Shown here piece after piece: positions 23,701 to 38,700 of a stretch of DNA of 64,000 nt. A model generated the notes under the pieces. It searched no databases. It was not told the DNA's origin and saw only the letters and a program-made list of their open reading frames with translations. A program made the position numbers and the translations under genes. Position 1 is the stretch's first letter. Every line of letters begins with the position of its first letter. Where the stretch lies: assembly GCA_013397695.1 (NCBI GenBank), contig VYZI01000002.1:4737422-4801421 (forward strand), written 5' to 3'. The DNA is from Centropus unirufus. Taxonomy: Eukaryota; Chordata; Aves; Cuculiformes; Centropidae.

Positions 23701-26700
23701 ATAGTAAGCTATAGTTCATAAAAATGTTACTAACTTTACAGCAGCAACTGCTGATTAGTGCAAAGTAATTTTAGTTTCAAGTTCAGCGTCAATTGTTACA
23801 GGAGGATGCTGCCTTCAGAAGCCACATGTCTCTTAACAGCACGAGTTGTACTGACTGAGACCAAACTTGCTGCTTCCCACTCAATACTCGAGCACGTCCT
23901 TATCACAAACCCTTGTGCAGAACACACAGAAATCGCAAGAATGAGTGAACTGCACAGAGGGATTCCATTTTGCTTTCCTTTCAAGCCCCTTTCTTGTGTG
24001 AATGCTAACATACAATGAAAAGTTTAACAGGGTATTTCATATACTTCATATGCTCTTCTTGATATCATTGTGATATCAGCAGCCTTTTACCTGGAAAATG
24101 AAATATTACTTAACATGCTAAATCAAGCTTTAGTTACATAGTCAGGTGTCTGGCATTCTGAAGAAAAAGCGAACTAGAATTCGCTTTCTACCAACCATTC
24201 TTGCATTCTTGTCTGTTCTCTTTGCAGTTGATAGAAACCAAGTACCACACAAGCACCTGACCCTCCAGAGATAAGTAAAGGAATTAAAGCTGACATTTTA
24301 ACAAGTGGGAAGAAAATAGGAAATAGTCCATACGTGCATTGCAGCCTGCATATCTGTACAGATATTAACCTGTACACTCTAGAAGATTGTTCTAAAGATT
24401 TGTATTTTCACACTTGTACAAACATTCATGCAACATGTTTACAAACAATTTTTAGCCCACCTTTCAGGTTCATCTGCTTCCTGAATGGATTTTAAAGTCC
24501 ATTTTATGAATAGCCATGATTAAAAATAGACATTTAAACACCCAGTGCAATTTAGACTCCATAAAATTGAAAAATTAATTATGCCATCTAAAATTCAAAG
24601 TTTGACCTCTTATAAATCACAGATGTTTGAATAGTAAAGAGAAACAGAAAAGCATCTCAGTTTGATTTGAAGCACTAAATGTACATTTCTGAGTAAAGTT
24701 CAGTCATCATCATCTAAAAAAGTTTTACAGCAGATGTGAAAGGGGAAGAAATATCCCCTATCTCAGCCCTCTAGACACATATCCACAGATATGCCAATTA
24801 ATTGAACAATCTTAAGTTTTAGAACAGTTAATGTAGTGTGTTTGATAGTTACTGTACGGAAGAAAATAAGCAGAAAGAGAAAACAAGTCACTAAGAAGTA
24901 GTTTGATGAAGCACCTGCTTGCCCTGAAGCTCTGCTGTATGCCTACCCAAAAAATTCTTCGGTGCATTCCACAATGCATTACTTGGCACTAAACAATGCT
25001 GCTGCATCTTTGAAATAATTTCTTATCAAGATGCTCTTTGTTAAATTAAAAAAACTTAGTAAGATCTAGGGACAAGTCTTCACTGTTCTCTTTACTCAGA
25101 TGTTTTCACACATAGACAACACTGACTGCCAGAGATGATGTTTAAGACAGACCCATGTGATCTTCTTGAAAAGTCTCTTCTATTTCTTCCATCTTTTGTT
25201 TTTGCTTACCTGTTTGAGGCGTTTTCCCTCTACTTGCAAAGTTAGGAAACTGCAGCTGAAATAAAAAAAGTTTTTATTTTAAAGAAAATCAGAAAAATCC
25301 AGTGTTGTTGTATACATAAACACAGAAACTTGCTCCCATTCATAGAACAACATATTTGTGCATCTAGAAAACATGAACACTCATGAGTGCACATGAAGTT
25401 TGTACTCAGTTCCTTAACAGTAGCATGCGTTTTTCCACTTAAGACAAAAATTTGATACTGTCAAATCAGCCCATAAACAAAAGAAACCATGGCAGTTTCA
25501 GACACCTAATAGACATTAAAGTCATTGCAATAAAAGACAAAGTTAAAAGCAGTTTCAGCCAAGTACATTTCTGAAAACTTAATTATCAGTAATTAAAAAA
25601 AAAGTTTAGTGCAGTTACTTTATGTAATCACACATACAGATTTGCAGCTTTATAAATCACCACAATTTTCTATTTACGCAGAAGGCAAAAAGATCTACAT
25701 ATAATTACATAGTCTACTATGATGACTGTCCAAAAAATCCAGTTGCTTCCATCCCTGAATGGCTACACTAGGATGTCTACAGCTCCCTGGAAACAGCAAC
25801 ATGTTCTTAAAGTAGCCTAGGGGAAACTGTCATGCAAAGGTAACATCTCACCTTACAGAACCATTATCTCAGAGAGGGCAGATATCCCTCCTCCTGGAGC
25901 CAGCCTGTAACTGACTGACCACCAGTCAGTCATCGCTAAGAGGTACAAGACCTTTAAAATAGTCCAACTAGAACAAGATGAGTCTGTTCCAGTACTGAGG
26001 GTGCCAAGGTATATCCCTATTTTGAGAGGGATTTTAAAGTTAGTTTTAATTCTTGTTTGAAATAAATAAATAAATAAATAAATCAACCTACCACCACCAA
26101 AAAATCCACAAAGAAACCAAACCCAAAAACGAAAATAAAAAGCCAAACACCAAAACCCACTTCAGTTCAAGTGACATTTTGTTAAATAAAAGTTAGGGGA
26201 ATAATTTTGATTAGGAATTCTGAAACAAAACTACACCAGTCCTGTAGAAGGACTTTAAAGGCTGCCTGAAACACTGTGGGGACAGAACAAGTAGGGACAT
26301 GAACTCCTGCTGTCTACAGCCTAGGTTAAATTCCCAAGGCACCTGTGCCCGCTGGTGCACTACCAAGCAAGCAGGCAGAAAACAAGAGTTTCAGTATAAC
26401 TTCATTTTTAAATCACATCTTTTCTGCAATAACACCGATTCTGACATGCAGGAATTCCCATGAGAGGAGCCTTCCACCAGAATAAATCCAACTAGTTGCA
26501 CTCCATAAGTACGCCTGATCCATTACTACCCTGTGCTGTCATCAAACTGTGTTGCAGAAACACTCCCAACATCATACTTTCCTAGCAGTAAATGTACTTC
26601 ACGTAGGTTAAGAAATTACGATATTGCTCAGCTTTAAGAGACAGTGGCATATTTCATGAGCTCTTATGTTACTAACCAGCATGTCTCTATCTTCTGAGTG

Positions 26701-29700
26701 AACCGTACATATGTGGAAAACACAACTGCATGACACAATGCTTTATTTTACAGATGGTAAGAGCTTCTATGAGGTATTATTATGATAGGTTCCAGAGAAA
26801 AAAAATAAAAAATCTCAAGTTTTCAAAACAAAACCACCCTCGATCTTCAGGCCAAAATTACTCTCAGCACTAATGAAAAGACACATAGATTTGTATTAAT
26901 TAGGTTGTAACAAGTTTGATCCTGTCAGCTTATTTGCTGTGTTCGGACTTAATAGTCTATTTTGCTTACACAGTTCTGATCCACTAGGATATACTATTAA
27001 TAGTCTTTGTTTGCTTACACTGAACTCAATTATCAAGTTTTCCATAAGATGTGTCTGAAATACTGTTGACCGTTACACAGAAAAATGGCTCTTTAATTAC
27101 CGTGTTTAAATGCACCCAAACAAAATAAAGGCACTTACATTCCCAGTGCTCATATCAGCTTTTGATTCCCCACCTGAGGGAAGAAATATGAATTCAGAAC
27201 TTGATTGTCACCATTTTCCTTGTTTTCTCACACAGGTATTATGAGCTACTTACCACCAGGCTGTACGGCTTCAAGAGGGTATTTACGAGGCCTTCCCCTT
27301 TTCCGTTTCACTATTACAGGCTGATTTTCCTATCAAAAGTGAAGGAAAAAAATATTTTAGTCAACTGTAATTGATATTTGGCATGTGAGATTGCTCCTAA
27401 CCCCATAATGTAACATTAAAGTAATTAGTGCTCAGTTTAGAAATATCGATGAGGCAAGGTTTTATGGGAAGAGACACTGCCTGTTATGAAATCCACTGAC
27501 ACAGCTAAAAAGAAACAAGATCATTCCCAATTACACAAAATTCTCTGTGGTTGCCTTTGGGTACAAAGCATGCCTGAGAACACAATGCTTTCTGCCCCCT
27601 TCCCTGCAACAACTGGGTCTCACAAATGCTGCTGGCTTACCCCATGCACCCTGAAATCTTTCCAGTCTCATGAGAACTCCAAACTTTGCGCCTTGCAAGC
27701 CCTTTTCCCAAATGCCGTATACAACAGGCTACATCTTCTAACAGTTAAGGAAGTGCTACCAAACAGTAAATAGCTGTCCCAATACGAAGATAAATGATGT
27801 TCTCTACTTAGCAAAAAAGGCTCCTGAAGTCTAGCAATGTCTCTACCTGCAATGGATCTTAGTGACTCAAGCCTTGAGTGAAAAAAAAAAGAATAAACTC
27901 CCAACGGTTTTTTAAGTTTTATTCCACTTCCAAATTAAAGGCAAAACCAGCAAATGGCTAAATCCAACGTCTTTATGAGAACTGTGTCTATTTCTAAAGG
28001 CCAGAAACAGTTTTACTCTCTAGGGTTCAGACATTTGTTTACAACTACCACCGTAGAATACAAGCAAATGCCTAAGAGATAATGTAGACATAAAATTGTT
28101 GAGTGATAGCCAAGGTGTATTTGCTAGTGACTATAAACTGAACACATTGGAATGACAGCATTTTCAGAAGACATGATTTATATACCGTACAACTCTATAG
28201 AGTTGCTTTCTGTACAATTCCTAAGTACTCTTAAATGTAGAAAGGCAGTTACCTCTACTTTGATAATCAGCCACTTACACTTTCTGACAAAGAACTATGT
28301 GAATCTTTGGCACTTTACAGTACTGAAAATAAAATGTCACAGCTACTTCTGTGTTCGAGTCAAAGTTTTAATATTGGTGCCAGCAAAATACAAGACAAAG
28401 TACTTATTTTCAGTGTGAGCCTGCATCATCTCTGTTAGTTAACATGAACGACACCACTCACCTCTGGAGAATTTTCATTTGATTCTAGACCATGCTTTTC
28501 GTTTTCACACACTTCCCGTTCGATGGCAAATTCATCTTCGTACATACAAAAAAACAAACAAGAAGAGAGAAACTCTACACTTCTGTTTTATCAGACAGGG
28601 AGAGAAGTATAAGCTACAACCTCTGCACTAAAAGCATTATTTCATTCTGTAGCCCAAACCCACCCAATTCCCTAGAAACACCCATCAGAAATTAACACTG
28701 TTTGCCTAATACCAACGATGTATTGGTCTGCCAGAAAGCTTCCTTAACCTAGACGAGTTATACAGGTCTTCTAATGTAAGGTAAAAACAAAAGCTCAAAA
28801 GGTGACCCACTATAAAATGGCAAGATAAATACAAGCCATGTTCCTTTTTTCTCCTATATTCCATGAAACAGGAAGGTGAAACAGGAAGGTATTCAGAGTA
28901 TTCACAGAAAGACAGGCTGGAGTTACATCAAAGCCAAAGTATGGACAAACCATCTTTTATTATTTATCTAGTGCATAGTAAGTCATGATGACAGTACACT
29001 TGCACACTCTTTTCTGGTTGGTTTCTACAGAAACCAACAGGACTGATTTTGATGGTGAATATGTCATGGTTTTTTTCATGGAAGGAGACATCTTTGTGGA
29101 GAGAGAAGTTCTTGTCACATATCCTGATCTTGGTGCTTCCCTATTCACCTGTTTATCTGCAATTAGCTTTCCTACCCAAGGTACATATTGAAGCAATAAT
29201 GGAAATATCAATTCTGCTTTCACCATTAAAGCAATCTGGATTAATGAATTCTTTGATCGCAGTAACAGAACATAGAGCAACTTAAGAACATATGCAAGTA
29301 TTTGCAGGGATCAAACTGACATCAAGTTCCCCATTATTCTCAGAATCATTCAAATGATAAGACATTAGCATTCAGTATGGGTTCAGAAAATTGCCCAGAA
29401 TGGACAATTTTGTTACCTTTTTCTTCCACAGTACTTTTAGGAGGTGCTTGCTTTACATCAACTTCTTTGGGCTCATCTGAAATAACTTCCTACATTATAT
29501 TGAAATAACAAAGAAAAGAGCTTCTTAATACAAATAAAAGATCACTCTCAGTTACCTACACTAAAAATCCCCACACACCCCAATACCTAACTAGCTATTT
29601 TATTCACCAAGATTTTGTAACGTCTCCCAAGAACTTTTGACACCAAGAAGCTTCATCAGTATCAATGGGTATCATACTCCCAAATATTCTACATGTACTC

Positions 29701-32700
29701 TTATCTATTTCGTCCTGAATTCCTGTTTTGACTTAAGAGGGATCAGTGCAAACCCAGAATTCAAGTAAAGTCCAATACCCTCTTGCAGCTCTCAGATCAG
29801 TATAACCATGGAGATGCCAAACTTGAGTGGACAGCTGGGATTCAGCAATGCTCAATGGTATCTTAAGTTCACAGCTATTGTGCAAGATGGTCCACCACAC
29901 CTCAAAGAGGTTCAGGTGCTGTGAACAATAATGCCGCCCCTTGCCTTTTTCATTAAAAAAAATAAATCACCTACCCCTTTAAAACTGAGTATTGTTCTAT
30001 TGTATTTGAGGCCGTGTAAAAGCAGCTTACAGTTCATAATGAAAACACCTCCCAGAATAAACGGCTACCGAAATAACAGCTTAGATGTCCATCTTATTTA
30101 CACTACAATTACAGAGCATTAGAAGAAAGATGTGTTCTTGAAAATACCTCGATGTTATCAGGATTTGTTTTGGAACATGGACTTTGTTCATCGTCTTTTC
30201 TCACATCCTGAGGAGTCAGCTGGTTGCCTGCAAAAACAGACAACAAGTGTTAAAAACACGCCTCCTGCATTTGTCAGATTTTGGTGCCGCTTATGTATCA
30301 GCTCATCATTAGTGCAATTCAAAAGATTCTGAAAAGCAGCACCCAAATTACAAATATGAACAGGAAGGTATGCTAATGCCTACTCAAGAAGGGAGGACAA
30401 AACAATTACAGAAAAGAATTCCATGTTTCTTGTATGTCAGAGGTGGAATTTGTTTTATTTTGGTTTGGTTTTAAAGATAAGCTCAAAATTGAGATTTGAT
30501 AGGTCAAGAAATAAAAAACCAACCATGACTTCTCACGCAGAAGTAGTAGTTTATGTTATGTGGGACACTAATGAATACAGCTTGGCTTCTAATTACACAC
30601 TTAATCACATCAAAATTCTTACAAGCAAACTAAAAACTGTCATAAAATTTGACATGATTAATTTTCCTAATTTTTTTGTAATTGTTCTGATGCTGAAAAG
30701 AAAAAGCAGTTGAGAACAGAGTTTAAATAGTTATTACATAATCTCATAATCATTACATCAATCAAATGTCAAACTTAATTCTAAGTTAACTTTATCTAAC
30801 ATCAACTTAGAAGTGTTTATACCACTCAACAGACTTTTAGTTTCTAGACAGACAAAAAGTTACACTAAAACTTAGTTCTTCCCAATCTAACAGAAGGAAG
30901 CACCCAGCCTCCCAAAGTCTATTGAACGGCTAGATATTCCTTTGATGATCAGCCTTCCTCAACTTCACGTTCCTTTCCCATATTTTAATTAAAAAGGATA
31001 AAATTAGTAATTATTTTAAAGGCTAAACAAAATAGTTAATTCCTTTACAATCGAAAACGCTACTATGATGTTCTTGTGCAGTATTAGATTTGTTACTGTA
31101 TTTTTATCCAATATTTTAAGCGCAGTATTGAAAGCTGTTTTGGGAAGAACAATTCCTTTGGAGTTTAGAATTCCCTGTATTGCACTGTTTCCTCCAAAAT
31201 ACCACTTTACAGCCTACCTGCAGTAGAACATTGTTTTGTAGCAGAAAAGCTTTACGCAAATTTGTGTAGTTCTGTATCACTTACAATTTTCTTTATCCAT
31301 TGTTTCTGAAGTTTTACATTGTATTTCTCTGGATCTATGTTCTTCGGTGATTTGGTTATCCAAGTTTTCCAGCTGAAACACAAAGATAGAGAACTCCTTT
31401 CTTTTTTCCATTAAGTTCATAAACAGAGAAGAGAGAAAGTTTCTCCTACTTGCTCCTTTCAAGTACAACATGCATCAAAATGGAAAGTATCAGCATTACA
31501 AAAGCAATTTATTTGTAGAGCTCTAGTAATGTTACTGCTGTAGGACAGCACTATGAAAGAACTTCTGATTTGTGGTATTTTCACAATTTCACATTTTTAA
31601 TGAAAATAAGCCTCAGTTTTAATTAAGCACCCTACTATGTGCTTTAGAAGTAGTTTACCATGGCAATTCTGATAAATTTTTTTTGGATTTAGGACACTCT
31701 CCTACATGCAGAAACAAGAACTCTCACTAGCAACAGAAGTGTGGCCACTCAGCATTAATATAAAGTAATAAATAAATTTACTCTGCAAGTTTAAGAACCC
31801 AAACCCACAATTTTTAGCTTGTCATCTGTGTTAAATGTCTTGTTTCTGCTTTGTAAGAAACACTTTACGTTTATTACTTTGCCAGTCACACCTTTTAAGC
31901 TCATAAGCTCCAAGTTCTTGTGAAACCACAGTAGATTGCATTAAAAAAAACACGTTTCTAGTCCCAAGAATAATCCCAGTTTTGTCTTCTTTTCAAGGGG
32001 AGGACAACCAAGCTTCTCTGTTCTGCCAGTTAACAACAATTTTGAAAAAGTCATAGACTATGTAATAACAATTCAAGAAGATTTATTTACTGGCAAATTT
32101 GAAAGAATAATTAGACCTCAACTTACAGCTGCACAGTCTCAATATACATAGGCTCTACATATACAAAAATATTTTCCTTTAGAGAATATGTAAGTAGAAG
32201 GAAATGCAAGTAAGAAAAAAAAAAGGCAGCACAGACTCAAGAGACTAAATTTAAAAATCAAGTACTTACATGAGAAGTTTCTCTTTCTAGAGCGATATTT
32301 CTCTGCACCAAGCCTATTAAAAAAATTAAGAAAAGAAATCACAATAATAAAAGACCTAAGCAAGAGTGAAGTATTATAGTATCCTCTATCTGAAAGGATC
32401 CCAGAGTACCTGAAACTATATAAAACTTACTTTCAGTGTTGGAAATAACAAGCATCCAATCTTCTCTTTAATAATATTCAAACAATAAAATAAAAATAAA
32501 TAATACGAATTTCTAAAGTATAGGACAACTGAGAGTTATTTTATGACTGAAACACAGGCAATCCCAGGTCTGCATCTTTGAAATATGTGGTAACTCTCAC
32601 AGTTCCAGTTCTAGCATTTGAATGAAGCACAGTTCTACCCATCACAACTCCCGGTGCTGTATTATGGGATGAGGTAAAAAACAATGAAAACTCTGCTGTA

Positions 32701-35700
32701 ACATTATGCTTCCATAGAACCAAAGGTTGCATAATTGTGCTGGCGAGACCTGTAGCTGATACCGTGCAGATACGGAAACTGTCCTATTGCCAGACTCTAC
32801 TGCACTCTAACTCTGTCTTTGATACAACAAAACCTTAGCCTTTCACATTGAAAAAATGTGGAAAATAATTCAGAATTATGGGAACTGATGAGTGCTCTGC
32901 ATTTCTGAAAAATTATGTAGCTATATGAAAGAAGCTGCTCCAACGAGTATTCTACAAAACTCCCAGGGCAACTCATAAATTAATTAATACGTAAACTTTT
33001 TAAAAAGAACAGCTAAAACATTCCAAGCCGTTTTTCTTTCAGCTACAGTAAGAACAAACCTATGATCCAATAAAACCACTCTATCTTACACAGAATTTTA
33101 TATTATTTGTGGCTTATTTCTTATATCTACATATTTTAGCAGCAGTTCTTCCACAGCAATACCATTTAGTTGCACGACATCTCATTTTTTAAAGCAGTGT
33201 CAAATGAAGAGCTAGATCCTACCCACTCAAGCAGCAATGATTTGTTTACATTCCAAGGAATCTTGGACTAAACTACTGTGTCTGCTGTTCATACTAATGA
33301 CAGGACATACATTTGGCTTTTAAACAACTTCCTTTTACGTAAGTCGAGCTATATGTACATATGCATGTATATTTACATATAAAGAGAGGTTATTGTGTCG
33401 GGGGCTGAGGGGGTAGAAAAAGGCAAAACCCTCCACCGAGAGCTACAAAGCATAATTCCTCAGCATGTGTCATATCCAACATGATTTACACAACAAAAAA
33501 AATATAATGAACAAGATTATCATAGCTAGATCAATCTGCACATTTTAAGTGCTGTTGGGCGAGCGAGTGAAGTGGCACTGTTTTTTGTTTGCTACTCCAT
33601 CAACTGAGGGTTAACTCTCATCTGGTAGTGTCGTAAACATCTTTGTAATCCATCTGGACTGCAAAATCCATCAAGTTGGAAACAAAGTAGGGGTTTCTTT
33701 CACTTTAATAGGGAAGTCAAACAACTGAAACACATTTCAAAATACTGTGTTTTGGGAAATGGGGATTCTTTCCTACTTCCATTTAAGATTAATTTAATAT
33801 ACAGAAAAGGAATTACTGAGCACAGACCCAAGTTGACTAATTTAGATACCTAGCCAGGTGATTGCCTACTTATAAGTACTCTTCAAATTTCAGGGGATGG
33901 CCAGAAAGAATTTAATCTTTTAGAGAGCAAAAAAACCCAAACATCAAAAACTTCCTGTAAAGTCTCCCTGAGTTAAAGTCACACAGCACTTACTGTTGTT
34001 ATATCCTCAAAAGGCCTGTCACAACATTCAAAACAAGGATATTCTATGTTGAAAACGAAAGGGGTAATTCTTTGAAGTTTCTGTATCTTTCCCAAGCAAA
34101 TGTTTTCCCCTATTTTGTTGTTTTTAAGTACAATGTTAGCAGTCTACTTTCTTAAAATGCTAAATGCTTTATTTCAGCATATCATATTGGAAGAGTTGCC
34201 TGACCCTCCATTCTTTCCCACAAACCAAACATAAAGCCACGTGAACTCCCAGAAACATTTCAAAATTTCTGCAGTGTTTGTTTCAATCCATCCACACATA
34301 TCATCTACAAGACTCTCATTATAAAAAAATAGTCAAATCAGTATGAAAAGTAAACTGCTATCGGTATAAAAGTCACCTTTTTGGAACTCTTTAGTATGAA
34401 GATCCACATATCCCTCTTCACTTCTTAGGCTTTCAGGTTGTTGTGGCTAAACACAAAATCAAAGGAAACAAAAATATCACGGATATCCAGAACAAGTATG
34501 TCTCCCTCCCTCATATCATGACGAACATGGTCTTGTAATGACCTATATGTCTTTCAAAGAAGTCTTAACTTGGGGTCTTGAGCAGCCTGGTAGGTGTCCC
34601 TGCCCATGGCAAGGGGGTTGGAATTACATTTATCCTTAAGGTCCCTTCCAACCCAAACCATTAGATGGTTCTATGACAAAAGTTTTCCTATTAAGACTGC
34701 AGCATAAATGTTACTAAGGAACACTGACAAAGCTTAGTGACATTACTGTTGATCAGTGCAGTGCTTTATGCTTGGCTTTAGAGTTAACGCTGGTATCAGA
34801 GTTCAGTTAAACAAGGACATCAACAGAAATTTCAGGAAGCCAAGGTGCAATGCCTCTTCAAAGGTGAGTTTCAAATATGAGCAACATTCTAGCAGTGTTC
34901 ACACATACAAAAAATACGTATCTGCAATGTATAACAAGGTACAGTGAACTCTTTTCAACTCTTTACTTTTGAAATTCAACTTGCAGATCAGCTTCAGTTA
35001 CTGATAAACAGAAAAGTACACTTAGCTCCACATTGCATGAGGTCAGATCTGGAGACTGTAAACTCTGATACAGTGCCATGTGAACATGGCTATACTGACT
35101 CAATGACCATCTTACACTGGCAAATAGTGCAGCTGTTTGCAGGCAGAATTCACCTCAAACCAATAAATCCCACTAGAATGAAGTTGACTTGGGAGTTTCC
35201 GGAAATACATCCTAGGCATCAAAACCCTAGTTCAGAAATACTCAACTTGCCTGCCCTGGAGTTGAAGCCAGTAACCCTGTGCGGTTCCACCCTTTCATAA
35301 ATGTTTAAGAGTCTCTGTATCATTTCCTCTGACAAAGTTTTTACTGTCAAATTTTAGGAAGATACAAATACATGGATCCAGTCCTGCGTCTGAATGAAGA
35401 CTTAACCCATCTGGAATCCTAGTATGGACCACCCCACAGACACACAAATGGACAGCTTTGGTCTTACACAAGCTGTAAGTGACCATGAGCCCCAACAGCC
35501 TGGATTATCCAGGATGTTTTGCTCTTCTGTTACAGCAGGTAATGGGCTCTAGCTATCCCAGTACAGAACAGCAGCAAGAGTTCCTCAAACACATCGAGGA
35601 TGAGTGAGCCTGGAGACTAGCATGGAAATGACACAACAAAATGAACAGCAGCGTGTGTTTACGATTTCACAACCCTAAGCGCTGAGGCACATGTGACTAT

Positions 35701-38700
35701 TACAAGTGCTATCACAAGCAACATGCACACAGCATGACCAACTCTAATAAAACCAAACTTGGATGTCATGATCACAGGAGGAACACGGCTCAGAGGGGCA
35801 GGGGCAGGGATTGGTTCAGAGAATAACATGGACAACCCAAAAATTAAATGCCAGCTGCTGAGAAAAGCACAGCCGAATAATCTGAAAAATGACCCCTTAA
35901 AAGTTTAAGTTCAAAGCAAATTTTTTCGGTATAAAAATCAAAAGGCATAGTAAGAAGCCATCATGAGCTGTATAATCATACAAGAAATCGCATAGTCAAA
36001 ATTTACAAAACAACATAAATACCTCTTCAGTTTTCAAGTTAGTTTCAATTTCTAGTTCTTCTGCCAACTTTGGTAAAGATTCATTATTGCCTAATGAAAT
36101 ACAAATATGTTAAGATTATTAGATTACATTAAGCTGCATTTATCTCATGCTACAGTAGGATGCTATTTCTCAGTAGCACCTCATGAACCCTGCACATGAA
36201 TTTATTCCCTTCCTGTAGGCAACGGAAACAACAGGAAGTCTGTCTGAAGCAAAGCAGCTCAAAGAAACCCCAACTTGGCATCTGCAAGCACACAAGTACT
36301 TCTACGTTCTCCTTATGTACAAAAGGATTAGAAAGTGGGGGCTATCAGGATCTACCATAGCTTGTTTATGAGTTCTGACTTTGGCTTTTTTTTCTTGCTT
36401 TTTCTTTAAAAAAAAACACCAACTGATTTTCAAACCAAATTCCAAACAGCAAATTAGCTCTACATTAATTAATGCAGCATTTTCTTTAAATAAGTTTCCT
36501 TTAAATGACAATAAGATCTAAATCGTTAAGTTCTAAAGCTGTAACCCCTGAAAATATACAATTTCCATAGAGAATGAAATCTTAGTAAGCTCCTGTTAGT
36601 GCCAATGTCATTCCACAAAATGTTAAAACCTCACCCGTTTCATTCCCCATGTGAACAGCTGTACGCTTATAACATCTGAAACACAGGCCACACACACAGC
36701 AGCAGAGCCTATTGGGGCACCTATTTAAAAAGCCTGTTTATACAGCTTTTCCTCAACAAAAAGAAATAGCTATAACATGATTATTCATCACTGATGCATG
36801 TGAAGCGATTAAATTGTGCTTGCGGCCCACAGAATAAGAGTGCCATTAGCACCAGAACTTACAGAGGCTACAGGGGACAATAAAGATTGAACAAAGTACC
36901 AAGACAGAAGTACCTATGTGCAGCAGTTTACACCTTCACAGCTCATGTTTGTCTCTGTGGCAAAAATACTGGATAACATTTTTCAATCTTACTAGATTGG
37001 CATCTTTCCTTGACAAATTCGTAAGGCCCCAAAATCCTCAGAGTGAACTTTCACCTCAAATATCAATAACAGTAGAGAATAAAGCCAGCTCTTGAAAAAT
37101 TGGACCTAAACTCACATTGTAAAATGTTAGTCCTTTTTTTTTGAAAGAATAGCAGAGAGAGACATGAGAAGGAAAAAGATTTTAGAAGTAGCACTTCATC
37201 AGCATCATTCCACTTCCTTTGGTATAAAGAAAGATAAGGAGATTGATTTCTCTACCATTTAAGTTTCTCCAAGGTGTATAATGAATTCATAATTTTGACT
37301 TTGTTATGCCATATACAGAATTTAATTTTCATAAACCGAGTGCTTCAACAACTCTGGGAATTCAAGAGTAGAGAGACTGAAAATAGCAAGGACATTCATT
37401 ATATAGTATTTTAGGAGCTATTAACCATGCAAGTTTGTTTCAACTGTTAGCTTCCAGAAAAAAAAATGGATCTGGAAATAAAACACATTGCATACTAACA
37501 TAAATGAAGCCTTAGGTTTAAAATAGACACCTATCATCTTTGCTCACTTAAAATATTTGTTTATTTAGGACGACTGCCCAATTCCCTCGTAACACAAAGC
37601 AGGACCATTTCAAGTGTATTCACAACACAACTCAGCCCAAGATAGTGAATCTGAATGACCATTAAATAACCACCCAGCGAAAATCTGCAGTTACAGTTAA
37701 GGGTGACCACTCTAAATCTCCAAAATTACTAAGTTATCTTTTAAAAGTGTTGAGCATACATCTAAATGGAATGCATCCTCCTTCCTACAAAGGTTTTTGA
37801 ACTCCAAAACACAGAAACCAAACCCCATCTGTAGCTTCACAGCTGCCCCTTGCAAACCACTCCATATATAAACCCACAATTTTAAGTCAACATATTTTAA
37901 AAACCATTTTTTTTGCACTCCAGTAACATTTATTTGCCAACATATCTCAGATAGTTGTGTTCAGTCACTCCTATATGCACCGAATCACATGCATACTTAA
38001 ATATTTGTTACCAATTCTTAAATATACTATGAACAGTGATTTTTTGAAGCCAAAAAAAACAGTTACATTTGAACAGGGTAAATGATTTCTAACTATTATC
38101 ATAGTAAAATGCACCTATTTACAACAGTTTATGAACTGAAGAGTTAAAAAAAAAAAAAACAAAAAAAGAAATCCTCACCTGAATTAAAGGTTGCATTACT
38201 TTTTTGAAAAGTAACTTCAATTCCAGCATCATCTTTTTTGACCAAGTTTGTTTTGTTATCACTGACACATAGCTCTTCTACAGGCAAGGCATGTAAATCA
38301 CTTTTCTCCCCTAATTCTGCTTCTATTGTCACTTCACCATGGTTGGTATTTACAGTCACTTCAGCTGCAGAAACTAATGAAAGAGTCTGTGCCCTAGGTA
38401 GGGAAGTCCTTATTTCAGGAAGGTCACTTTCTAAAAGCAAGGTTGAGTTATAGTTTACATTCCTTAGAGTTTCATTCTCTACTGCTGCTTCTGAAGTCAC
38501 ACAAGAGAGTCCAGTTGTAACATCCTCATGCAAAACATCTTCAGCTTGCTCATTATTCTCACTTGCCTCTAAGGACGGACTTGGGCTCACAGCAGCCTCT
38601 GTACTGATCTCCACACAAGCGGCTTCATCTACACTTATGAGGTTCACGGAACTTTCATCTGTTTCTGTAATTTCACTGTCTACTGTGGTCTGAGATGCTG

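Larger units (their letters stand above)
28536..32269 (-). other. BOD1L1: BOD1L1 introns 13-16 (with exons 14-16 inside)
   Basis: Four AT-rich introns of roughly 660-1,060 bases separating small exons. A 13-base GAAACAGGAAGGT duplicate near 28863-28888 is the only local repeat noticed. Confidence 0.6.
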
